Of a stretch of DNA of 64,000 nt, positions 59,558-64,000 are shown one piece after another. Origin of the DNA: Hyphomicrobium_A sp044507625 (GTDB lineage: Bacteria; Pseudomonadota; Alphaproteobacteria; Rhizobiales; Hyphomicrobiaceae); assembly GCA_044507625.1 (NCBI GenBank), contig JBIQJE010000009.1, forward strand, positions 57,613-121,612. The letters are read 5' to 3'. A program made the position numbers and the translations under genes. The notes below the pieces were generated by a model. That model had not been told where the DNA came from and did not search any database. It saw nothing but the letters and a program-made list of their open reading frames with translations. The first letter of the stretch is position 1; every line of letters starts with the position of its first letter.

Positions 59558-60193
59558 TCAATTGTCCTCGCCAGCCTCGGCCACCGACGGCTTGCCGCCA
59601 TCGCCGGCATCGGCCGACGACTGCGACCGTTTGCCTGCGAAGTATGTCTGCGCCTGCTCCATGTCCATATCGGACATATCTTTCACCGCCCGCACGCGCA
59701 GGGCACGCATTTCCTCGACATCGGTATCGGCGACGGTGACGTGCTGCGCGAACTGCATGGCGATCAGCCCGCGCCCATCCTCCGCGCGCGCGTACTTGAA
59801 GACGTTGAACTCCATCACGTCGCTTTCCGGCTGCCAGGTGAGAAAGTCGATGATGGCCTCGCCGGTTTCCTCGTCGATCGAGATGGCGTAGTTGGCGTCC
59901 TTGTTCGCATCCTTCACCGCCTTGCCGACAGCTTCGACCGCAGCGGCAGGATCATCGCCCATCTGCGGATAAGCGTAGAAGGCGAACAGCTTCGACCAGT
60001 CCTCCACCGTCTCGCCCGGCAGGGTGAACTCGGCAATGGCATCGCCCATCTGTCCGTCTTCCAGCGTCGTATGGTCCTCGAAGCCGAGGGTGTAGCGCTG
60101 GCCTTCGAACTCGACGGCGGGTGGGGCGGCATGGGCGGTCGACACCGCCGCAGCCGAGACGATCACAGCGATGATCAGCGAGAGTGTGCGCAT
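59558..60193 (-). CDS. exported protein of unknown function
   Basis: 211 residues. Signal peptide LSLIIAVIVSAAAVSTAHA. The mature part starts VEFEGQRYTLGFEDHTTLEDGQMGDAIAEFTLPGETVEDW and contains SDVMEFNVFKYARAEDGRGLIAMQFAQHVTVADTDVEEMRALR. The strand-turn-strand character suggests a single beta-rich domain. GGAG precedes the ATG at 60193. Tail is Ser/Asp/Gly-rich. I recognise no family. Confidence 0.75.
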   Translation of the reverse strand: MRTLSLIIAVIVSAAAVSTAHAAPPAVEFEGQRYTLGFEDHTTLEDGQMGDAIAEFTLPGETVEDWSKLFAFYAYPQMGDDPAAAVEAVGKAVKDANKDANYAISIDEETGEAIIDFLTWQPESDVMEFNVFKYARAEDGRGLIAMQFAQHVTVADTDVEEMRALRVRAVKDMSDMDMEQAQTYFAGKRSQSSADAGDGGKPSVAEAGEDN

Positions 60194-60252
60194 GGGCGCT
60201 CCTTCGAATATGCGGGCGAATATGCGGGATCGGGTGACGAAGCGTGCGGATG

Positions 60253-60459
60253 CTATGGCTTTGCCAATGGCATGCGCAGATCCCGCTCGCGCACGATGCG
60301 GTCGAACGGCTCGGCCTCGTGACGCACCTTGTAGAGCGTGTTTCCGTCTGAAAGCGTGAGCAGCTGCTCGATGCAATACGAAGCCTCGGGCACCATCAGC
60401 CCGCTCTCGAGGCCGGAGAGGTGCACGAACGATCCGACGTCCAATTCCCGGCGCGACAT
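60253..60459 (-). CDS. 68-residue hypothetical protein
   Basis: Starts MSRRELDVGSFVHLSGLES with GGGGA upstream. The compact pattern with IEQLLTLSDGNTLYKVRHEAEPFDRIVRERDL suggests a small SH3/PRC-like barrel. It may share a promoter region with the divergent egtB. No function known. Confidence 0.65.
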   Translation of the reverse strand: MSRRELDVGSFVHLSGLESGLMVPEASYCIEQLLTLSDGNTLYKVRHEAEPFDRIVRERDLRMPLAKP

Positions 60460-60727
60460 GGGCGAATCCCCTGTTCCGTGGCGCTTCCACAACCGGCAAT
60501 GTAGGCACAGCGCATTGAAGGATGCGTGTCGGCAGTTATGACAAATTGAAGGAATTGAGCTTTCCCCCGCGTTTATGCGGGATCTGCGCAGGGCCGAAGA
60601 TGCAACCTTTTGCGGGTTGCAGGCGAACTTAACGGCCAAACGATCGTTATCGCCGTGCCGGCCCAGGAATGCGCTGTAGCGCCGGGCCGCGCTTAACAAA
60701 CTCGCCCCTTACAGCCGCGAGGTACAC

Positions 60728-62041
60728 GTGCCCCCATCGACATCTGCCCCGACCATCTCCCGCTTCGAGTCACAACCCGGCGCGGTAGATCTTAACGATC
60801 GTCTGCGGTCGAGCCGCCGCCTCTCCCTCGCGCTGGCAGCGCCGCTGAGCGATGAAGACCAGACCGTCCAGCCGATGGACGATGCCAGTCCCACCAAGTG
60901 GCACCTGGCGCATACGACCTGGTTCTATGAGAGTTTCATCCTGAAGCCGAGCCTGCCCGGCTATCGCGAGTTCTCGCCCGACTTCGATTACTGCTTCAAC
61001 TCCTATTATGAGAGTAAAGGCAGCCGCCAGCCGCGCGGCCGGCGCGGGCTGTTGACGCGGCCATCGGCCGAAGCGGTGCGCGAGTACCGCGCCCATGTCG
61101 ATGCCGCGCTAGAACGTCTGTTCACGGAAGGTATCGTCGACGATGCGCCGGACGGGCTCGCCGCGTTCATCGAGCTGGGCATCAATCACGAGCAGCAGCA
61201 CCAGGAGCTGCTGTTGACCGACATCCTGAGCCTCTTCGCAGCCCAGCCGCTGCGCCCGGCCTACCGTGCGCCGGAGCCCAAGCCCGAGACGGTCGGCAGC
61301 GGCGGCGAGGCAACCTTCGTCGCGTTTCCCGGCGGCATCCGCGCTATCGGCTACGACGGCGCGGGCTTCTCCTACGACAACGAGGGCCCGCGCCACGAGG
61401 TGCTGCTGCATCCCTATCGCCTCGCCGACCGCTGCGTGACGAACGGCGAATGGCTGAGCTTCATCGAGGCGGGCGGCTACCGCGATCCGCTGCTGTGGCT
61501 CGCGGACGGCTGGGCGACCGTCAACGCACAGGGATGGGAAGCGCCGGCCTACTGGGAGCAGCGCGATGGCGTCTGGCACCAGATGACGTTGGAGGGCTTG
61601 CTGCCTGTCGATCCACGCGCGCCCGTCACCCACGTCAGCTACTACGAGGCCAACGCCTTTGCGGCCTGGGCCGGCAAGCGGCTGCCAACCGAATTCGAGT
61701 GGGAGGCGGCGAGCGAGGGCTATGCCCCGCGCGGCAACGACCTCGGCAGCGGTGCGCTGCGCCCGCGTGCCGCTTCGCGTTCGCCCGATGGCCCGCTGAT
61801 GCAGATGTTCGGTGATGTGTGGGAGTGGACGTCGAGCGCCTACCTTCCCTATCCGGGCTACCGGCCCGCGCCGGGCGCCGTCGGCGAATACAACGGCAAG
61901 TTCATGGTGAGCCAGAACGTGCTCCGCGGCGGCTCGTGCGCCACCGCGCCGGGACACATCCGCGCCAGCTACCGCAACTTCTTTTTCCCCCATCAGCGCT
62001 GGCAATTCAGCGGCGTCCGCCTGGCGGAGGACGCGGCATGA
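60728..62041 (+). CDS. egtB: ergothioneine biosynthesis sulfoxide synthase
   Basis: 437 residues: an N-terminal DinB-like domain with the iron ligands (WHLAHTTWFYESF, and GINHEQQHQELLLTDIL with the HX3HXE pair), then an FGE-sulfatase-type domain (VSYYEANAFAAWAGKRLPTEFEWEAASEG, MFGDVWEWTSSAYLPYPGY, VLRGGSCATAPGHIRASYRNFFFP). It couples trimethylhistidine (hercynine) to a thiol donor with O2. GTG start at 60728. The last 4 bp overlap egtD. Confidence 0.94.
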   Translation: MPPSTSAPTISRFESQPGAVDLNDRLRSSRRLSLALAAPLSDEDQTVQPMDDASPTKWHLAHTTWFYESFILKPSLPGYREFSPDFDYCFNSYYESKGSRQPRGRRGLLTRPSAEAVREYRAHVDAALERLFTEGIVDDAPDGLAAFIELGINHEQQHQELLLTDILSLFAAQPLRPAYRAPEPKPETVGSGGEATFVAFPGGIRAIGYDGAGFSYDNEGPRHEVLLHPYRLADRCVTNGEWLSFIEAGGYRDPLLWLADGWATVNAQGWEAPAYWEQRDGVWHQMTLEGLLPVDPRAPVTHVSYYEANAFAAWAGKRLPTEFEWEAASEGYAPRGNDLGSGALRPRAASRSPDGPLMQMFGDVWEWTSSAYLPYPGYRPAPGAVGEYNGKFMVSQNVLRGGSCATAPGHIRASYRNFFFPHQRWQFSGVRLAEDAA

Positions 62042-63081
62042 ACAATGAGGATGACCACCACGCGGCGCGCTTCGATGCGCCCGATGTCGACTTCGCCGAC
62101 GATGCCGGCCTGTGCGAGGACGCCCAGGTCTCCGAGCTTGTGGGGCGCGAGCCGAGCGATGCGTTCGCCGCTGCCCTGATCGCCGGGCTGTCGATGCCCG
62201 CGAAATCCATTCCGTGCCGTTTCTTCTATGACGCGGTGGGAAGCGCATTGTTCGAGCGCATCACCGAGCTGCCCGAATATTATCCCACCCGCGTCGAGAC
62301 GGAGATCCTCGCGGACCACGCCGGCGATCTGGCGGCCCTCGCGCGCGAGGGCACCGCGCTGATCGAGTTCGGCTCCGGGTCGAGCACGAAAACCGAGCTT
62401 CTCCTCGCACGCATGACCGCGCTCAACGCCTACGTCCCCATCGACATCAGCGGCACAGCGCTCCGCGAGGCGCAGGCGCGTATCGCGGAGCGCTTTCCCG
62501 ATCTTCCGGTGCTCCCCGTCGAGGGCGATTTTTCCCAGCCGCTGCGTTTGCCGGAGCAGATCGAAGGGTGCGCGCACCTCGGCTTCTTCCCCGGTTCGAC
62601 CATCGGCAACCTTAGGCGCGGCGAGGCGATCGCGCTTCTCGCCAACATGCGCCGGATACTCGGGGAGGGCGCGCGTCTGATCATCGGCGTCGATCTGCAA
62701 AAGGATGTGCGGCGGCTGCTTGCGGCTTACGATGACGCCGCCGGGGTCACGGCCGAGTTCAACCTGAACCTGCTCGCCCGCGCCAACCGCGAGCTTGGCG
62801 CCAATTTCGACCTGGAGCAGTTTGCCCACTCGGCCGCCTACGACGTCCGCCACGGCAGGATCGACATGCATCTCGTAAGCCGGCGCCCGCAAACGGTCAC
62901 CGTATGCGGCCGCCGGTTCGGCTTCCTCGAGGGCGAGCGCATCCACACCGAGCACTCGCACAAATACGATATCGAGGGCTTCCAGGCGCTCGCGGGCGAC
63001 GCCGGGTGGCGCCCCGAGACAGTATGGGTCGATGCAGAGCGCCTTTTCAGCGTGCACGTGCTCACAGCCGCAGGCCGATAG
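62038..63081 (+). CDS. egtD: L-histidine N-alpha-methyltransferase
   Basis: 347 residues; SAM-dependent trimethylation of histidine to hercynine. The SAM site is LIEFGSGSSTKTELLLARM, with the acidic residue VPIDISGTALREAQ and the family motif FFPGSTIGNL. The C-terminal KYDIEGFQALAGDAGW is conserved. ATGA overlap with egtB shows translational coupling, so the pair should make hercynine and its sulfoxide. An EgtE-type lyase gene is not in view. Confidence 0.94.
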   Translation: MNNEDDHHAARFDAPDVDFADDAGLCEDAQVSELVGREPSDAFAAALIAGLSMPAKSIPCRFFYDAVGSALFERITELPEYYPTRVETEILADHAGDLAALAREGTALIEFGSGSSTKTELLLARMTALNAYVPIDISGTALREAQARIAERFPDLPVLPVEGDFSQPLRLPEQIEGCAHLGFFPGSTIGNLRRGEAIALLANMRRILGEGARLIIGVDLQKDVRRLLAAYDDAAGVTAEFNLNLLARANRELGANFDLEQFAHSAAYDVRHGRIDMHLVSRRPQTVTVCGRRFGFLEGERIHTEHSHKYDIEGFQALAGDAGWRPETVWVDAERLFSVHVLTAAGR

Positions 63082-63114
63082 CCGCGCCATGGCAAATTGC
63101 GCTACAAGCGCGCC

Positions 63115-63756
63115 ATGGCATGGCAGAAGGACGGCCCCGGCGCGCGGCGCGGTTACCACCACGGTAACCTGCGCGAGGCGCTGATCGCCGCAGCGCTGGA
63201 ACTGATCTCCAAGAAGGGGCCCGCGGGCTTCACCTTCGCCGATGCCGCGCGCGCAGCCGGCGTCAGCCCCGCCGCGCCCTACCGGCACTTTCGCGACCGC
63301 GATGCGCTGATGGCCGACGTGGCGCGGCGCGGCTTCGATGGCTTCGCCGACGCGCTTTCACGCGCCTGGAACGATGGCCGGCCAACACCCCGCGCCGCCT
63401 TCGAGCGTCTAGGGCGGGCCTATCTGGAGTTCGCCGCCAAGGAGCCCGCGCTCTTTTCCGCGATGTTCGAATCCGGCTTGCCCATCGGTGACTATCCGGA
63501 AGTGAGCGCCGCGGGCGAGCGTGCGTTCGCCGTGTTGCGGCAGGCCTGCGAGGCGCTCGCCGCAACGCTGCCGAAGGAGAAGCGGCCACCGCCGATGATG
63601 ATGGCGCTGCATATCTGGTCGCTCAGTCACGGCATCGCATCGCTGTTCGGCCGCGGTGATGCCGCGCGGCGGCCAATTCCCATGTCGCCCGAAGAGCTGC
63701 TCGAGGCGGCAATGCTCATCTATCTCGATGGGCTCGACGTTCCCGCCGACAAATAG
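63115..63756 (+). CDS. TetR/AcrR family transcriptional regulator
   Basis: 213 residues. The N-terminal helix-turn-helix (REALIAAALELISKKGPAGFTFADAARAAGVSPAAPYRHFRDRDALMADVA) is standard TetR; the C-terminal domain has MALHIWSLSHGIASLFGRGD. It begins 34 bp after egtD on the same strand and may belong to its transcript. The ligand is unknown. A TTG at 63097 is the alternative start. Confidence 0.92.
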   Translation: MAWQKDGPGARRGYHHGNLREALIAAALELISKKGPAGFTFADAARAAGVSPAAPYRHFRDRDALMADVARRGFDGFADALSRAWNDGRPTPRAAFERLGRAYLEFAAKEPALFSAMFESGLPIGDYPEVSAAGERAFAVLRQACEALAATLPKEKRPPPMMMALHIWSLSHGIASLFGRGDAARRPIPMSPEELLEAAMLIYLDGLDVPADK

Positions 63757-63935
63757 CGCGGAGAGCGCGTGATGCGCGCGAGCTGCTGCGCGCAACACGA
63801 TCGCGCGCAAAGTTATGCGCACGCGATGCAAACGCATAATGCAGAAATGTCGAAACCCATGTATACGGGATCGGCCGCGCACGCATTGCATTGCGCACGT
63901 AGTTGAGCACGAAGTTGGATAGACGGATTTCAATC

Positions 63936-64000
63936 ATGGCAGCGAACGAGAAGACATCGGCAGCGGTTGCGAAGATCGCTTCGAAGGGCCTCAAGGCTCC
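63936..64000 (+). CDS. start of a small Ala/Lys-rich protein, partial
   Basis: The first 21 codons are visible: MAANEKTSAAVAKIASKGLK, cut by the window edge. It is similar in style to short Lys/Ala-rich hypothetical proteins of rhizobia that begin MAxxEKTS. The upstream 180 bp are AT-richer, as for a promoter. Confidence 0.45.
   Translation, partial: MAANEKTSAAVAKIASKGLKA

Overview
The window is a GC-rich chromosomal segment of an alphaproteobacterium, most likely order Hyphomicrobiales (Rhizobiales). The clues are the gene set (HdaA-like DnaA regulator, CHCC zinc-finger protein, NnrS/DNR-type NO regulation, DUF2066, CreA, YcgN and extensin-like proteins) and the clustered palindromes of the GTGCTTCCGGAAAAGTGG type, which resemble repeats common in that order. 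The genus cannot be settled from the sequence. Most of the window is ordinary housekeeping DNA. I see no prophage, insertion sequence, CRISPR array or plasmid gene.

Layout. 1-5.4 kb: a partial GYF-domain membrane protein, ndk, a RibD-C reductase, a 117-bp composite GC-rich repeat, a small membrane-anchored cytochrome c, a cytochrome P450 and purN. 5.4-7.4 kb: a palindrome cluster, a histidine-rich metal-binding protein and purM, so that purM and purN are separated. 7.5-17.5 kb: DUF2066 protein, CDP-alcohol phosphatidyltransferase, AI-2E/PerM permease, hdaA-like gene, ppk-ppx, a DnaJ-like cochaperone and rnd. 18-21.6 kb: an envelope block with an unusual OmpA-type protein built from cysteine-pair and Asn...Ser-Met repeats, a TonB-like protein and DoxX. 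21.7-29.8 kb: small stress and secreted proteins (CsbD), a choloylglycine-hydrolase-family enzyme, aspS, a family 25 glycosyltransferase and a ceramidase-like membrane protein. 29.9 kb: tRNA-Leu(TAA). 30-36.2 kb: a complete RND efflux operon on the minus strand.

37.5-45.6 kb is a nitric oxide module: a DNR/NnrR-type Crp-Fnr regulator, nnrS, then norCBQDEF plus an 83-residue membrane protein in one tight operon. A TTG-N8-CAA box upstream of norC sits exactly 32 bp (centre to centre) before a -10-like hexamer, the spacing of a class II activator site. No nitrite or nitrous oxide reductase genes lie in the window.

45.8-57.3 kb: rmuC, creA-family, YcgN-family, a second palindrome cluster, an ABC-F ATPase (uup), a TIGR03862-type flavoprotein, a MoxY-like sensor kinase with a LuxR-type response regulator, a glutamine amidotransferase overlapping a convergent FAD monooxygenase, and a zinc-finger protein. 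57.4-64 kb: alpha/beta hydrolase, extensin-like lipoprotein, three small minus-strand proteins, the ergothioneine pair egtB-egtD, a TetR regulator and the start of a further small gene.

The most unusual object is the OmpA-family repeat protein at 18-19.8 kb. Other points to examine are the class II NNR promoter geometry, the two arrays of tandem palindromes, the composite repeat running into a cytochrome gene, the His-rich protein between purM and purN, and several small genes shorter than 60 residues.
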